DNA of 64,000 nt from Gammaproteobacteria bacterium (GCA_013041745.1 JABDRN010000055.1:1-64000); one strand, 5' to 3'; positions 30,457 through 41,681 are shown, counted from the stretch's first letter. The notes: generated by a model not told the origin, from the letters alone. Numbers and translations are program-made.

Positions 30457-31890
30457 ATCGAAGTTACAAGATCGCTATGCCGCCCGTTATTCCTCTCCCT
30501 TGCAGTTGTTGTTGCGTGCATAATTTTTGTCTTTAATTACCTGCCGAAACTCAGCAGTCAATCATTACTCGAACAGATCAAAAATGATGGCCAGCTGGTC
30601 GTCATCACTCGCAATAGTCCAACGACTTATTATGAAGATGCTGATGGACCAGCCGGCCTCGAATATGAGATGGCAAAGATGTTTGCAGATGAACTCGGTG
30701 TCGAACTAACACTGCTGGTGCCCGAATCACTTGGAGATCTACTTAAACAATTGTCTCAAAATGCGGTACATATCGCAGCTGCAGGACTGACCGTCACTGA
30801 AGAGCGTAAACAGTTATACCAGTTCGGTCCAACTTACCAGGAGATTACCGAACAGCTCGTGTACAATGTCAATAACAAGCGACCAAGAAAATTATCCAGA
30901 ATAGATGGCTCACTCGAAGTAGTTGCGAACTCCAGTCATGAAGAAAGACTGAAAGAGCTTAAGCAAGATGTCGAGAATCTCAACTGGAAATCTCACGATG
31001 ATCTTGAAAGTGCAGATCTGTTACAGATGGTGTCTGACAACCTCATCGAGTATACCATCGCTGATTCTAACGAGCTCTCACTAAACCAGCGTTTCCTGAT
31101 CAACCTGCGTGTTGCTTTTGATGTAAGCGAGCCCCAGAGACTGGCCTGGGCAATGCCGAAGACAGATGACAAGAGCCTGTTTCGAGAGGTTCAAAAGTTT
31201 TTCAAGAAAATTAGAGAGAATGGTGAGCTGACGCGCCTGATCGAACGTAATTATGGTCATGTCGATGATTTTGATTATGTTGGCACCAAGATATTCATGC
31301 GCCATATCGAAACAAGACTCCCCGCCTACCGGGCTTTCTTCGAAGAAGCTGCAGCCCAGTATGGACTGGACTGGCGGCTTATCGCAGCCATGGGCTACCA
31401 GGAGTCACACTGGGACCCGGATGCCGTTTCCCCGACCGGCGTACGTGGAATCATGATGCTAACCTTAAAAACAGCAAAAGACATGGGCATAAAAAACCGG
31501 CTTGACCCTGAATCAAGCATTAGCGGCGGTGCGAAATATTTCAAGCTGGCACTGGACAGGATCGATGAGGACATAACAGAGCCTGACAATGTCTGGATGG
31601 CGATGGCTGCATACAATGTCGGTTATTATCACTTACAGGATGCCAGGACTATCACACGGAAACTAAACAAGGACCCTGATCGATGGATCGATGTCAGAGA
31701 ATCACTGCCATTACTGGCAAAACCAAAATGGTATAAACAGACTCGCTATGGCTACGCCCGCGGCTGGGAGCCAGTCCGTTATGTCGAGAACATCCGCAGT
31801 TATTACGATATTCTAAAGTGGGTTGATGAGGGTGAAGTCGAGGTCACACCTGTTCCGGAAGAATTTTTAAAGATACCCAACAGCCTGTAA
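30457..31890 (+). CDS. mltF: Membrane-bound lytic transglycosylase F-like (SBP3 domain plus SLT); start codon unclear, possibly AUC
   Basis: Supplied ORF starts at 30670 inside the domain; frame extends upstream through IEVTRSLCRPLFLSLAVVVACIIFVFNYLP; catalytic AAMGYQESHWDPDAVSPTGVRGIMMLT. Confidence 0.85.
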   Translation: MEVTRSLCRPLFLSLAVVVACIIFVFNYLPKLSSQSLLEQIKNDGQLVVITRNSPTTYYEDADGPAGLEYEMAKMFADELGVELTLLVPESLGDLLKQLSQNAVHIAAAGLTVTEERKQLYQFGPTYQEITEQLVYNVNNKRPRKLSRIDGSLEVVANSSHEERLKELKQDVENLNWKSHDDLESADLLQMVSDNLIEYTIADSNELSLNQRFLINLRVAFDVSEPQRLAWAMPKTDDKSLFREVQKFFKKIRENGELTRLIERNYGHVDDFDYVGTKIFMRHIETRLPAYRAFFEEAAAQYGLDWRLIAAMGYQESHWDPDAVSPTGVRGIMMLTLKTAKDMGIKNRLDPESSISGGAKYFKLALDRIDEDITEPDNVWMAMAAYNVGYYHLQDARTITRKLNKDPDRWIDVRESLPLLAKPKWYKQTRYGYARGWEPVRYVENIRSYYDILKWVDEGEVEVTPVPEEFLKIPNSL

Positions 31891-31901
31891 CCAGGTTCCT
31901 A

Positions 31902-32723
31902 TCAGTTTTTCTGCCGATAAAAAACACCTGCGGGGTGATCAACACGTTCAAAACCATCACTGAATGGCAGCACGGCCTGGTTATGGCCGGTCAGGAAAAT
32001 ACCGCCTGGTTTTAACTGTTTAGAAAACTGTCTCAGTACTCCTGCTTTCACACCATTTGAAAAGTAAACCAGCACGTCTGGACAGATGATCAGGTCGAAC
32101 TTGCCTAAGGAATGAAAATCTTCCTTCAGATCACATTGGCTAAACCTGATATTTTGCCGGATCTTATCTTTGATGATGCCGCTATCCGCGTCGTCTCCAG
32201 CTGCGGTATATAGTTTCCTGTAGCCATCACCGAGACGAGACAACTGGTGACTGCTGTAGCTTGCTGATTCAGCCTGCTTGATGTCGTCATTTGAGCATTC
32301 AGTTGCAAGCAACTGGAAATTTTTGTTATCGTCTTTTCTATTTTCGTATTCTGCGATCTCCATGGCAACCGAATAAGCCTGCTGCCCCTGCCCGCATCCA
32401 ACAAACCAGATATCGGCGTTGTCAGGTAACTGATCGAAAACGTACTTTTGCAAGATATTGACAATCGAAGGATTCAATACCCAATCTGACTGGCGTTTGG
32501 AAATGGCCTCGAGTACAGATGACTTCACATTATCAGCATCCCCACCTTTCATGCTCTGTGCCAGTGCTGCTAGTGATTCCAGAGAATATCGAGCCAATAA
32601 CGGTTCAATCCTGTCTAGCAGACAGCTTCGCTGAGATTCAGGGACAACGACACCGAGTACATCCTGCAGTACTACCAGTAGGGACTCATAATCATCGATA
32701 TTGTATGGTGCAGCTGATGGCAT
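31902..32723 (-). CDS. CheR-type methyltransferase
   Basis: VGCGQGQQAYSVAMEIAEYE; FDLIICPDVLVYFSNGVKAGVLRQFSKQLKPGGIFLTGHNQAV. Confidence 0.85.
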   Translation of the reverse strand: MPSAAPYNIDDYESLLVVLQDVLGVVVPESQRSCLLDRIEPLLARYSLESLAALAQSMKGGDADNVKSSVLEAISKRQSDWVLNPSIVNILQKYVFDQLPDNADIWFVGCGQGQQAYSVAMEIAEYENRKDDNKNFQLLATECSNDDIKQAESASYSSHQLSRLGDGYRKLYTAAGDDADSGIIKDKIRQNIRFSQCDLKEDFHSLGKFDLIICPDVLVYFSNGVKAGVLRQFSKQLKPGGIFLTGHNQAVLPFSDGFERVDHPAGVFYRQKN

Positions 32724-32818
32724 ATCTTGACCTTCAAAAAGAATATTAAAAAACTACCATTCAAGCATAGAAGGAAAATGCCGAAGTTCAACAGTCAGGC
32801 CCTTTTCACGACTAAAAT

Positions 32819-33583
32819 CTAGGAAAAACCTGTCCCAGAGAAGTCTTTATTGACCGGTCTGAACAATTCTCTACTTTTCAGTTTCTTGTTACCCAGGTGA
32901 AAGTTGATAACAAAACGCATCAAGCGCTTTATTTCCCGCAAATGCTCGGTATTGGCAGACAGTTCCCGATAGTTTTCAGCGGCTAATGCCTGAAGACAGC
33001 GACCAGACAACCGCGGCATCGAGACATTTTCAGAGCGTGTAGCCGCATCAGTACAGAGGACGGGGCCATGCTCGAGATGGTAGTAATAATACGCCTCAGC
33101 GATAATAGGCTTTCCGCTATCGGCCTCTTCCAGCAGATTCAGACCGAAGCCCAGTAACTCAAGCAGTTTGATCTCGAATTGTCGTAGCGTAATCTCCAGT
33201 TCCTTATCATTTTCGAGCGCATAAAGACAGTGATGATAATGCTCAAAAACTGTTTCATGGACATCATCACGATGCAGCAGATACATCATTAACTCGTTGA
33301 TATACATAGCTGAAAGAAGAGATTTACTCTGTAGCGAAGGTGCTTTCAGGTCTGCTCGTTCAACACTTTTCAGATAAGGCAAATCGCCTTTACCCTGCCA
33401 GCTTATCAGCAGCGGCGTAAACGGCAGTAGGTTACCCGCAATTTTTGACTTTGCCCCACGAGTGCCTCTGGCCATCAACGCCAGACGCCCGTAATCCCTG
33501 GTCAATACTTCCAGGATACTACTGGTCTCACGGTAGGCACGTTTGTGCAGGATGTACGCAATCTGCGTGTTAACGACATTCAT
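32819..33583 (-). CDS. recO: DNA repair protein RecO
   Basis: AYILHKRAYRETSSILEVLTRDYGRLALMARGTRGAKSK. Confidence 0.95.
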   Translation of the reverse strand: MNVVNTQIAYILHKRAYRETSSILEVLTRDYGRLALMARGTRGAKSKIAGNLLPFTPLLISWQGKGDLPYLKSVERADLKAPSLQSKSLLSAMYINELMMYLLHRDDVHETVFEHYHHCLYALENDKELEITLRQFEIKLLELLGFGLNLLEEADSGKPIIAEAYYYYHLEHGPVLCTDAATRSENVSMPRLSGRCLQALAAENYRELSANTEHLREIKRLMRFVINFHLGNKKLKSRELFRPVNKDFSGTGFS

Positions 33584-33693
33584 TTATGACAGTGAATAGT
33601 GAATAGTGAATAGTGAATTTTAAATCTAGCAACAAATTAAATCATCGGATTATTTGCTGTGTTTTTAACTATTCACTATTAGTTATTCACCGC

Positions 33694-34593
33694 TTATTCG
33701 CTGTAGCCGAGTCCGCGCAATGCCCGCTCATCATTCGACCAGCCTTCTCGAACTTTCACCCACAGGTTCAGATACACCTTGGTATCGACCATCTTGCTGA
33801 TATCGACACGGGCGGCAGTCCCGATACTTTTTAGTCTTGCACCTTTTTTGCCGATAATGATGGCTTTCTGACCTGCGCTCTCCACATAGATAGTGGCATG
33901 TATCCTTACCAGGTCATCTTCTTCAATATACTTGTCGATATCCACGGTCGAGGTATAGGGTAGTTCCTGTCCCAGTTCACGGATCAGTTTTTCACGGATG
34001 ATCTCGGACGCCAAAAACCGCATACTTCTGTCGGTGACCTGGTCATCGGGATAAAAATGGGCATTTTCAGGAAGCAGTGTCGATATCTTCTCTTCGAGCA
34101 CGTCTACATTCATGCCATTCATTGCCGATATCGGTATGATTTCAGTAAAGTCATAATGTGATGCAAGATCACCGATCAGTGGTAATAACTCTTCTTTACT
34201 CGCCAGCTTGTCTACTTTATTGACGGCCAGTACCACCGGACAGTTCACCGAGACTAACTTCTCGATTATCGCCTGATCTTCCTCGGTCCACTTCTTAACC
34301 TGTACGACAAAAATAATTATATCCACATCATTCAATACTGATGTCGCGGCCCGGTTCATATACTTGTTGATGGCAGTACCTCGACGCTGATGAATGCCCG
34401 GCGTATCAACATAGATCACCTGGGTTTCATCTGTGGTTTTTACACCGAGGATCTGGTGGCGTGTCGTTTGCGGCTTACGAGATGTGATGCTGAGCTTCAT
34501 GCCGAGGATATTATTGAGTAACGTTGACTTACCGACATTTGGCCGGCCGACGATCGCGACATAGCCACAGCGCTGTTTCATTTTCTCATTCAC
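33694..34593 (-). CDS. era: GTPase Era
   Basis: CGYVAIVGRPNVGKSTLLNNILGMKLSITSRKPQTTRHQILGV. Confidence 0.98.
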   Translation of the reverse strand: MNEKMKQRCGYVAIVGRPNVGKSTLLNNILGMKLSITSRKPQTTRHQILGVKTTDETQVIYVDTPGIHQRRGTAINKYMNRAATSVLNDVDIIIFVVQVKKWTEEDQAIIEKLVSVNCPVVLAVNKVDKLASKEELLPLIGDLASHYDFTEIIPISAMNGMNVDVLEEKISTLLPENAHFYPDDQVTDRSMRFLASEIIREKLIRELGQELPYTSTVDIDKYIEEDDLVRIHATIYVESAGQKAIIIGKKGARLKSIGTAARVDISKMVDTKVYLNLWVKVREGWSNDERALRGLGYSE

Positions 34594-35303
34594 TTTGACT
34601 TGTCCTCAAAGCGTTGCATCACTTCGATAATTGCTTTTTTTGCCGCTATCTGCTCTGCTTTACGACGGCTTTTACCCTCACCTGTCACCTCGATCTTCAT
34701 CTCATCGATATTGCATTTGACATGAAACACCTGAGCATGTGCTTGACCAGTAATGTTTGTTACCTGGTAGCCCGGTAAAGGAAAGTGGCGAGACTGCAAT
34801 AGTTCCTGTAATTGCGTCTTGGAATCTTTCAGGCTCTGCAGATCCGTCGAAGATGCCAGCCGGTCTGCATAAAGACGGATTATAAGCGCACGGCACTGTT
34901 CAAAACCACCGTCACAATATACAGCTCCGAGGATACTCTCTACCGCGTCAGCAAGTATAGAAGGTCGACGAAAGCCACCGCTCTTCAGTTCCCCCGAACC
35001 CAGTTTGATAACGTCACCGAGCTGAAGATGTCTGGCGATGTCAGCAAGTGAATCTTTATTGACCAGGTTTGCACGCAGCCTGCTCAGATCTCCTTCCTGG
35101 ACATCGGGATACAATTTGAAAAGCTCATGGGCGATAACAAAATTCAAGATACCGTCACCCAGAAATTCGAGCCGCTCATTGTTTTTAGACGCATAACTAC
35201 GATGCGTTAACGCTTCATCGAGAAGAGAAAGGTCGTTAAATGAATATTTGAGTTTTTTTAATAATGCAGCTATGGCATTTGACTGTACCATAGGGTTATT
35301 CAA
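34590..35303 (-). CDS. rnc: Ribonuclease III
   Basis: ALTHRSYASKNNERLEFLGDGILNFVIAHELF. Confidence 0.98.
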   Translation of the reverse strand: MNNPMVQSNAIAALLKKLKYSFNDLSLLDEALTHRSYASKNNERLEFLGDGILNFVIAHELFKLYPDVQEGDLSRLRANLVNKDSLADIARHLQLGDVIKLGSGELKSGGFRRPSILADAVESILGAVYCDGGFEQCRALIIRLYADRLASSTDLQSLKDSKTQLQELLQSRHFPLPGYQVTNITGQAHAQVFHVKCNIDEMKIEVTGEGKSRRKAEQIAAKKAIIEVMQRFEDKSK

Positions 35304-35332
35304 AACTAAATGTCACGGCTAGAGCTTCGCTA

Positions 35333-35737
35333 CTATCTGGTTGGGATTCGAGCTTCGTGTTTAAAGCTGACGATATACTCAAGGTTTCCTATCAATTTCC
35401 CACGTGGCTCATATTCGATGGTCACTATATTTTCACCACGACCTTTTTTCACCTGTATGTGTTCCGGTTCTATAGAATAGATGCTGTTGATGCTCAAACG
35501 CTTTGCTACCAGTCCTTTAAGCTGTTTTGTACTGGTATCTTGTGCCGTAATATCAGTAGGCAGCCCTTCCATGATCTTTTTTACACTGGAATCGGTCATA
35601 TACACCGGGATAACGTTCATTGCTATGACGCCCTGGAATAATAAAAAGACGATAACAATCAACCAGCTGATCATGGTGAGGCCACGTTGGCCAGACACAG
35701 TCTTATCGATGGATTTTATTGTTGTTCTGTCAATCAT
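35333..35737 (-). CDS. DUF4845 family protein
   Basis: QRGLTMISWLIVIVFLLFQGVIAMNVIPVYM; position between lepB and rnc. Confidence 0.85.
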   Translation of the reverse strand: MIDRTTIKSIDKTVSGQRGLTMISWLIVIVFLLFQGVIAMNVIPVYMTDSSVKKIMEGLPTDITAQDTSTKQLKGLVAKRLSINSIYSIEPEHIQVKKGRGENIVTIEYEPRGKLIGNLEYIVSFKHEARIPTR

Positions 35738-35763
35738 GCGTTTACCCCTTTTACTCTCGAAGT

Positions 35764-36564
35764 TTACTTAATTATGGTACCAATACGGTTAAGATGCCAC
35801 TCATCACTGTAATGCATCCAGATCATGAACGCCTTGCCTAACAGGTTACTTTCCGGCACCGGACCCCAGACGCGACTGTCATTACTGTTATCTCGATTAT
35901 CTCCCATAACGAAATACATGCCTTCCGGTACGATATATTCGCCCTGGAGATTATTTGGTTTGGCTGGCAATAACAACATGGAATGCTCGGTCTCATTTAA
36001 CTTTTCAGAATACTCATTGGCAAACGTTTGCCCCGGACCTTTGTATTGGCCGACAAAGTTACGTTCCACAGGCTTACCATTAACATATAACACCTTGTTG
36101 TAATAAGCGATGTGATCACCGGGCAAGCCTATGACGCGCTTGATGTAATCCAGGTTTGGATCACGTGGATAGCGGAAGACGACGATATCTCCACGTTCAG
36201 GCGGGTCCAGGTCGATTATTTTTTTATTGATAATCGGCAGTTTTATACCATACGCAAACTTATTTACCAGGATGAAATCACCGATATAGAGAGACGGCAA
36301 CATCGAACCCGATGGGATCCTGAATGGTTCTACGATAAAGCCACGTAATAAAAAAACGACGAGTAAGACTGGGAAAAAGGATTTGGAATACTCTACGATG
36401 ACAGGCTCACTACCCTTCCTGCTGATCTCGACACCCTGGTGGATCTGTGACGAAGCCTGTATCACCTGATTACGTTTTGGCGCAAGGATCCATATATCGA
36501 TCAACCAGACAACACCGGTAAAAACGACCGCAATAAATAAATAAAAAGAAAAATCTAAAATCAT
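35764..36564 (-). CDS. lepB: Signal peptidase I
   Basis: FRIPSGSMLPSLYIGDFILVNKFAYG; GDNRDNSNDSRVWGPVP. Confidence 0.98.
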   Translation of the reverse strand: MILDFSFYLFIAVVFTGVVWLIDIWILAPKRNQVIQASSQIHQGVEISRKGSEPVIVEYSKSFFPVLLVVFLLRGFIVEPFRIPSGSMLPSLYIGDFILVNKFAYGIKLPIINKKIIDLDPPERGDIVVFRYPRDPNLDYIKRVIGLPGDHIAYYNKVLYVNGKPVERNFVGQYKGPGQTFANEYSEKLNETEHSMLLLPAKPNNLQGEYIVPEGMYFVMGDNRDNSNDSRVWGPVPESNLLGKAFMIWMHYSDEWHLNRIGTIIK

Positions 36565-36624
36565 TACTCGTACACTATAAAAATTCTTGTTAGAAGTTTA
36601 GGCTGTAATTGCTAATTATCTACC

Positions 36625-38415
36625 CTAGTTGCCCACTTTCAGTACTGCCATGAATGCTTCCTGCGGAATCTCCACCTTGCCGAACTGCTTCATGCGCTTC
36701 TTACCTTTCTTCTGTTTTTCCAGCAATTTACGCTTTCGCGAAACATCACCACCATAACACTTTGCCGTAACATTCTTGCGCAGCGCTTTTACAGTACTGC
36801 GCGCGATGATATTCCTTCCGATGGCAGCCTGAATCGCTATATCGAACATCTGCCGGGGGATCAGTTCACGCATCTTCTCTACGACTTCACGACCGCGCCT
36901 GGTACTGGCATCACGATGTGCGATTATTGAAAGCGCGTCGACTCGTTCACCATTGATCAGGATATCTATCTTCACCAGGTCAGCAGCCTGAAAACGGTCA
37001 AACTCATAATCGAAAGAGGCATAACCACGGCTGACAGATTTCAAACGGTCAAAGAAATCCAGCACTACTTCGCTCAGTGGCATCTCGTAATTCAGCGACA
37101 CCTGGCTACCCATATACTGCATGTTCAATTGTACACCACGTTTTTCTATACACAGCGTGATGACATTACCGACATAGTCCTGTGGCACCAGGATATTGGT
37201 CTTGATGATGGGCTCACGCAGCTCCTCGATGAAATTCACTTCCGGCAGATCTACCGGGTTATGGATCTCGTAGACCTCACCCTTGGTATCCAGGACTTCG
37301 TAAACAACTGTTGGTGCTGTCGTTATCAGGTTCAGATCATACTCACGCTCAAGGCGTTCCTGGATGATCTCCATGTGCAGCATGCCGAGAAAGCCGATAC
37401 GGAAGCCGAGGCCCAGAGCCGTGGAATTTTCCGGCTCAAACTGCAACGAAGCGTCGTTCAAGGTCAGCTTCTCGAGTGAATCACGAAAATCATTATAGTC
37501 ATCAGAACTCACCGGGAACATGCCGGCAAAGACTCGAGGTTGCACTTCCTTGAACCCTTCTAAAGCCTCAGTCGAGGGATTATCCGTCATGGTGATGGTA
37601 TCACCCACCTTGGCAGAATCGATCTCTTTCAGACTTGCGATGATATAGCCTGCCTGGCCAGCTGACAGTACCTCACGGTCCTCCCGCTTCGGTGTGAATA
37701 CCCCGACTTTATCGACCAGGTAACTTCGTTGTGTCGACATCACGGTCATCTTTTTACGTGGCGATATCTGGCCCTGCATGACGCGCACCAGGATGATGAC
37801 TCCGACATAGGGATCAAACCAGGAATCGATGATCAGCGCCTGCAGCGATGCATCAGGATCACCTTGCGGTGGCGGTACTTCGGCGACGATCTGTTCGAGC
37901 AGCTCATGGATACCTTCACCAGTTTTTGCACTGACACGCAAGGCGTTACTGGCGTCGATACCGATAACCTCTTCGATCTCTTCACTGACGCGTTCAGGGT
38001 CAGCTGCCGGCAGGTCGATCTTGTTCAGCACCGGGATGACTTCCAGCCCCTGCTCTATCGCGGTATAACAATTAGCCACGCTCTGGGCTTCGACGCCCTG
38101 TGAGGCATCAACGATCAGCAATGCACCCTCACAGGCAGCCAGAGAACGGGAGACTTCATATGAGAAATCGACATGACCCGGCGTATCGATAAAGTTTAAC
38201 TGGTATATCTCGCCGTCATCCGCCTTGTAATTGAGGGTTACACTCTGAGCTTTGATGGTGATGCCACGTTCGCGCTCCAGGTCCATCGAGTCGAGCACCT
38301 GCGCTGACATCTCTCTATCGCTTAAACCTTCACAAGACTGGATCAGGCGATCAGCCAGTGTCGATTTACCATGATCGATATGTGCGATGATAGAAAAATT
38401 TCGAATGTTTTTCAT
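36625..38415 (-). CDS. lepA: Elongation factor 4
   Basis: [22 protein letters not shown]-terminal [27 protein letters not shown]. Confidence 0.99.
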   Translation of the reverse strand: MKNIRNFSIIAHIDHGKSTLADRLIQSCEGLSDREMSAQVLDSMDLERERGITIKAQSVTLNYKADDGEIYQLNFIDTPGHVDFSYEVSRSLAACEGALLIVDASQGVEAQSVANCYTAIEQGLEVIPVLNKIDLPAADPERVSEEIEEVIGIDASNALRVSAKTGEGIHELLEQIVAEVPPPQGDPDASLQALIIDSWFDPYVGVIILVRVMQGQISPRKKMTVMSTQRSYLVDKVGVFTPKREDREVLSAGQAGYIIASLKEIDSAKVGDTITMTDNPSTEALEGFKEVQPRVFAGMFPVSSDDYNDFRDSLEKLTLNDASLQFEPENSTALGLGFRIGFLGMLHMEIIQERLEREYDLNLITTAPTVVYEVLDTKGEVYEIHNPVDLPEVNFIEELREPIIKTNILVPQDYVGNVITLCIEKRGVQLNMQYMGSQVSLNYEMPLSEVVLDFFDRLKSVSRGYASFDYEFDRFQAADLVKIDILINGERVDALSIIAHRDASTRRGREVVEKMRELIPRQMFDIAIQAAIGRNIIARSTVKALRKNVTAKCYGGDVSRKRKLLEKQKKGKKRMKQFGKVEIPQEAFMAVLKVGN

Positions 38416-38440
38416 TGCTTATATTTTTAGAATGAGCTAC

Positions 38441-38692
38441 TCAATTATTATCTTTAATGGTGTCACGCAAAGTATCCGCATCAAGAAAATAGTTGCAGAC
38501 AATCTTATCGTGTAAGGTCAGCACCGGCACTTTGTCAGCATACAACTCCTGTAATGCTGTCTGGTTATCTATATATTGACGCTGCACCGATATATTATAT
38601 TTCTCGATAAATGGCCCCAACTCTTCTTCCATCGCTTCACAGAGTGGACAGTCACTACGAGAATAAAGTATGAATTTCAACAGTAGACCCAA
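38441..38692 (-). CDS. Glutaredoxin-like protein
   Basis: LYSRSDCPLCEAMEEEL. Confidence 0.85.
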   Translation of the reverse strand: MGLLLKFILYSRSDCPLCEAMEEELGPFIEKYNISVQRQYIDNQTALQELYADKVPVLTLHDKIVCNYFLDADTLRDTIKDNN

Positions 38693-38737
38693 AAAATTGG
38701 TGTAATATCCGGCTTATCGTGTTCCTGTCAGACAGAA

Positions 38738-38763
38738 AAAAACCGGCAAAGCCGGTGTATCAA
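38738..38763 (-). terminator. Rho-independent terminator after rseC
   Basis: CACCGGCTTTGCCGGTTTTTTTC on the minus strand. Confidence 0.75.
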
Positions 38764-38792
38764 ACAAACAACCTTTTTCTGCTAGACGATTA

Positions 38793-39260
38793 TCAGGGCT
38801 GGAGTTTACCATGTTCAACGATTTTTCTCAGCACTACCGGCCGAAACCTGTGCACATTATGCCGTCGTTGAAAATACCATCTGGACAGCAGTGAGCCTGA
38901 GACCAGCCCGGCGATGCCTGAAGCGGCAACCAGGAGATCCCTCTTGTCTGCCAGTATATCCAGCATATGATCTGAAACCACGGCAAAAACCAGCATTCCC
39001 ATGATTGGGATGATGTACATCATCAGCGAACCTCTGAGCAGCGCCTGTTCTGAGATACCGACGATCACTGTATCGCCCACTTCGGCCTCGACGCTATTAT
39101 CAGCCTGAAAACGGGTGAACTTTCGACCGACGACCTTTGACAGTACTGATGTACCGCAGCCCTTCCTTGCCGAGCAGCTGCCACATGAAGACTTTGTCTG
39201 CGCCTGCAGCAACAGTTGATCTCCACTGATCTCGACGACCTGTGCCTGTTCTTCTATCAT
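38793..39260 (-). CDS. rseC: SoxR-reducing system/RseC family protein
   Basis: KSSCGSCSARKGCGTSVLSKVVGRK. Confidence 0.92.
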   Translation of the reverse strand: MIEEQAQVVEISGDQLLLQAQTKSSCGSCSARKGCGTSVLSKVVGRKFTRFQADNSVEAEVGDTVIVGISEQALLRGSLMMYIIPIMGMLVFAVVSDHMLDILADKRDLLVAASGIAGLVSGSLLSRWYFQRRHNVHRFRPVVLRKIVEHGKLQP

Positions 39261-39277
39261 AGGGGTATTATAAGGTT

Positions 39278-40288
39278 TTATTGAGATATTTTTACTGCTG
39301 ATTGCGCCATCGAGCGTACTGTTTTTTCAGGCACTTCACCGACCACGGTGACGAAATACTCTTCCACTGAATTGCCATAGGCGTTGACTGCACCCATATT
39401 GGCAGCACCCTGCAGGTGCTTTTCACCACTCTGTTTCTTTTCGATAAACACCGACACGGATGCCAGGCCGTCAGAATATACCAGGTGTAACAGGTCCGGC
39501 TTTGCACTCATGTGACCGGATAACGCCATCGATTCGGCATTCTCGAGTAGTGATGATTGTGTATAGCGCATAGTGCTCTGAGTCAGCATGAAGCCATCTG
39601 GCAGAGTGTTTATCGCCCACTGCAGAGGAAGCTCACTGCTAGCTTCAGCTTTAGGGTCGTCCAGGAATTGCTGCTGGTAATGCTCATACTGTTTAAGATC
39701 AAATTCCGAAGGCGGTGTCTGTTGCAGATAATCCAGCGAGGTGAACATCATCTGCTCGACAACAGAATCATCTTCAGCGACCAGGTCACAGCGTAGTAAC
39801 ATGCCTGTATTCTTGTCTACCCAGTAACGATAGCCATAGCGAAGCTCATCATTCGGAACAAGATCTACAACCAATGTCTGATGATTAGCGATACGGTCAT
39901 CTGGTAACTGGTTGATAGAATAAAATTTTTCTAGTCGCTCTATATTTTCAGGAAGCTGTGGGTGCAGTGGCTTCCTGTTGGCATTATTTCGAATAGTGAT
40001 CAGTTCACGATCAGGAAACACTGAGACAACCCTGTCATTTCTCCTTATGACCTTTCTGTGCTCACCGTCCAGCGCCTCCAGGCTCTCCCAGACACCATCA
40101 CCGTCTTTGCCATGGATAACCCTGAGAGTCGAAAGATTATCTGACTTTCTTAATATGAATACACCCTGGTAACTGTGCTCCTGGTCGGCATCAGACATCC
40201 TCTGCAACATATCGAACAGGTCACCAGCGATGACGCTGGTGCTTGACATAAAGAGAAAGAATGCGACGGATACAGAGAAAACAGGCAT
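39278..40288 (-). CDS. rseB: Sigma-E regulatory protein RseB/MucB
   Basis: LQRMSDADQEHSYQGVFILRKSDNLSTLRVIHGKDGDGVWESLEALDG. Confidence 0.95.
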   Translation of the reverse strand: MPVFSVSVAFFLFMSSTSVIAGDLFDMLQRMSDADQEHSYQGVFILRKSDNLSTLRVIHGKDGDGVWESLEALDGEHRKVIRRNDRVVSVFPDRELITIRNNANRKPLHPQLPENIERLEKFYSINQLPDDRIANHQTLVVDLVPNDELRYGYRYWVDKNTGMLLRCDLVAEDDSVVEQMMFTSLDYLQQTPPSEFDLKQYEHYQQQFLDDPKAEASSELPLQWAINTLPDGFMLTQSTMRYTQSSLLENAESMALSGHMSAKPDLLHLVYSDGLASVSVFIEKKQSGEKHLQGAANMGAVNAYGNSVEEYFVTVVGEVPEKTVRSMAQSAVKISQ

Positions 40289-40358
40289 TACTTTATAGAC
40301 ATATTTACACTTGATGGCCGGTCATTTAGCTGTGAACGAATCTCAGTGAACTCAACGC

Positions 40359-40943
40359 TTACTTTTTTTGCTCAAAACTGACCGCCCTGACGTAAGGCAT
40401 ACGGCCCTGCAGGGAGTCCTGTGTGGCAAATTCCAGGTGCTGGTTGATATAAGGATTCAGATCGGTGTCTTTATTTTCGACAGTATTCTGTAGATGCGTA
40501 TTGTCTTCAACTGCCAGTTGAACTTCGGGCTGTGTCGTGATGTCTGTCGCTACCGGGGCGATTGCGGGCCCTTCCTGCTGGGTCACTGTCACCACCATGA
40601 CAACCGCTACAGAAGCCGCTACAGCCATACCCGCCAGCGGTTTGAACCAGCCAGAAAGGTCAAACAGGCCTGCTTTCCCTGTAGTTGGTTCAGCTCTTGA
40701 CGGACCTGAATCAGCAGCGACCTGGTCAGCTATATTCTCATCAGCAAGCGCTTCGCGCACAGCGGCACTAACATCGACAAACGATGAATCGCTGACCTCA
40801 CCTCTTAGACTATCGCCTATCATCTGGTAACGCTGCGCCACCTTCGCATCGTCATGTTCCGCTGACAGCGAAAAAGACATTAACTCATCGCGATGCATAT
40901 CATTATCCAGGAAGGCTGAAATTTTTTCTTTACGCTTGCTCAT
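40359..40943 (-). CDS. rseA: Anti-sigma-E factor RseA/MucA
   Basis: KEKISAFLDNDMHRDELMSFSL, single TM, operon position. Confidence 0.92.
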   Translation of the reverse strand: MSKRKEKISAFLDNDMHRDELMSFSLSAEHDDAKVAQRYQMIGDSLRGEVSDSSFVDVSAAVREALADENIADQVAADSGPSRAEPTTGKAGLFDLSGWFKPLAGMAVAASVAVVMVVTVTQQEGPAIAPVATDITTQPEVQLAVEDNTHLQNTVENKDTDLNPYINQHLEFATQDSLQGRMPYVRAVSFEQKK

Positions 40944-41032
40944 ATTGATTACTCATGTTTATTGCTCATGACCAGTTCAGGTATCTTTTCTTTAATGACC
41001 CTTTGACTGTTTATTTCTCTATAAATTCACTA

Positions 41033-41641
41033 TCAAGCTAAATTACTTTCTACGTGATGACTGTCATCATCGAGTATAGGTTCCAATTTGCCATCGATGG
41101 CCTCGCGGGCGCGAAATATGCGTGATCTCACGGTACCGATCGGGCAATCCATAACCGAAGCGATGTCCTCATAGCTCAAACCTTCAATCTCACGCAAGGT
41201 AATGGCTTCACGCAAGTCTGAGGGCAGTTCACCCATCGCCCGATGGATGGTCATCTCCAGTTCGCTTGCCAGTGCTTCACGTTCTGGCGAGGCAAACTCT
41301 TTTAGCCACTCACTGGCGCCATAATCTTCAGCATCCTGCACATCGATACTGTTCACCGGGCTCTTACGTGACTGTGCCACCAGGTGATTTTTAGCTGTAT
41401 TAATTGCAATACGGTATAGCCAGGTATAAAAAGCACTGTCGCCACGAAAATTCGGCAATGCACGGTATGCTTTAATAAATGCTTCCTGTACGACATCTGG
41501 AACATCGGACTGGTTCCTTAAAAAACGGGAGACAAGTTTGGACACTCGCAACTGATACTTTAATACCAGCATATCGAATGCTTTTTTATCACCTTGTTGC
41601 ACCCTTTTGACCAGTTCATGGTCTATCTCACGTTCGCTCAT
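41033..41641 (-). CDS. rpoE: RNA polymerase sigma-E factor
   Basis: ELVKRVQQGDKKAFDMLVLKYQLRVSKLVSRFLRN...GLSYEDIASVMDCPIGTVRSRIFRAREAI. Confidence 0.97.
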   Translation of the reverse strand: MSEREIDHELVKRVQQGDKKAFDMLVLKYQLRVSKLVSRFLRNQSDVPDVVQEAFIKAYRALPNFRGDSAFYTWLYRIAINTAKNHLVAQSRKSPVNSIDVQDAEDYGASEWLKEFASPEREALASELEMTIHRAMGELPSDLREAITLREIEGLSYEDIASVMDCPIGTVRSRIFRAREAIDGKLEPILDDDSHHVESNLA

Positions 41642-41681
41642 CGAAGCCCCTTGTATCTGAGCGAATCTTCACCCTTCGGAT

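Noticed and set aside
38415-38793. Missing degQ/mucD between rseC and lepA
   Set aside because: The protease is variably present at this locus; absence here is not informative without the whole genome.
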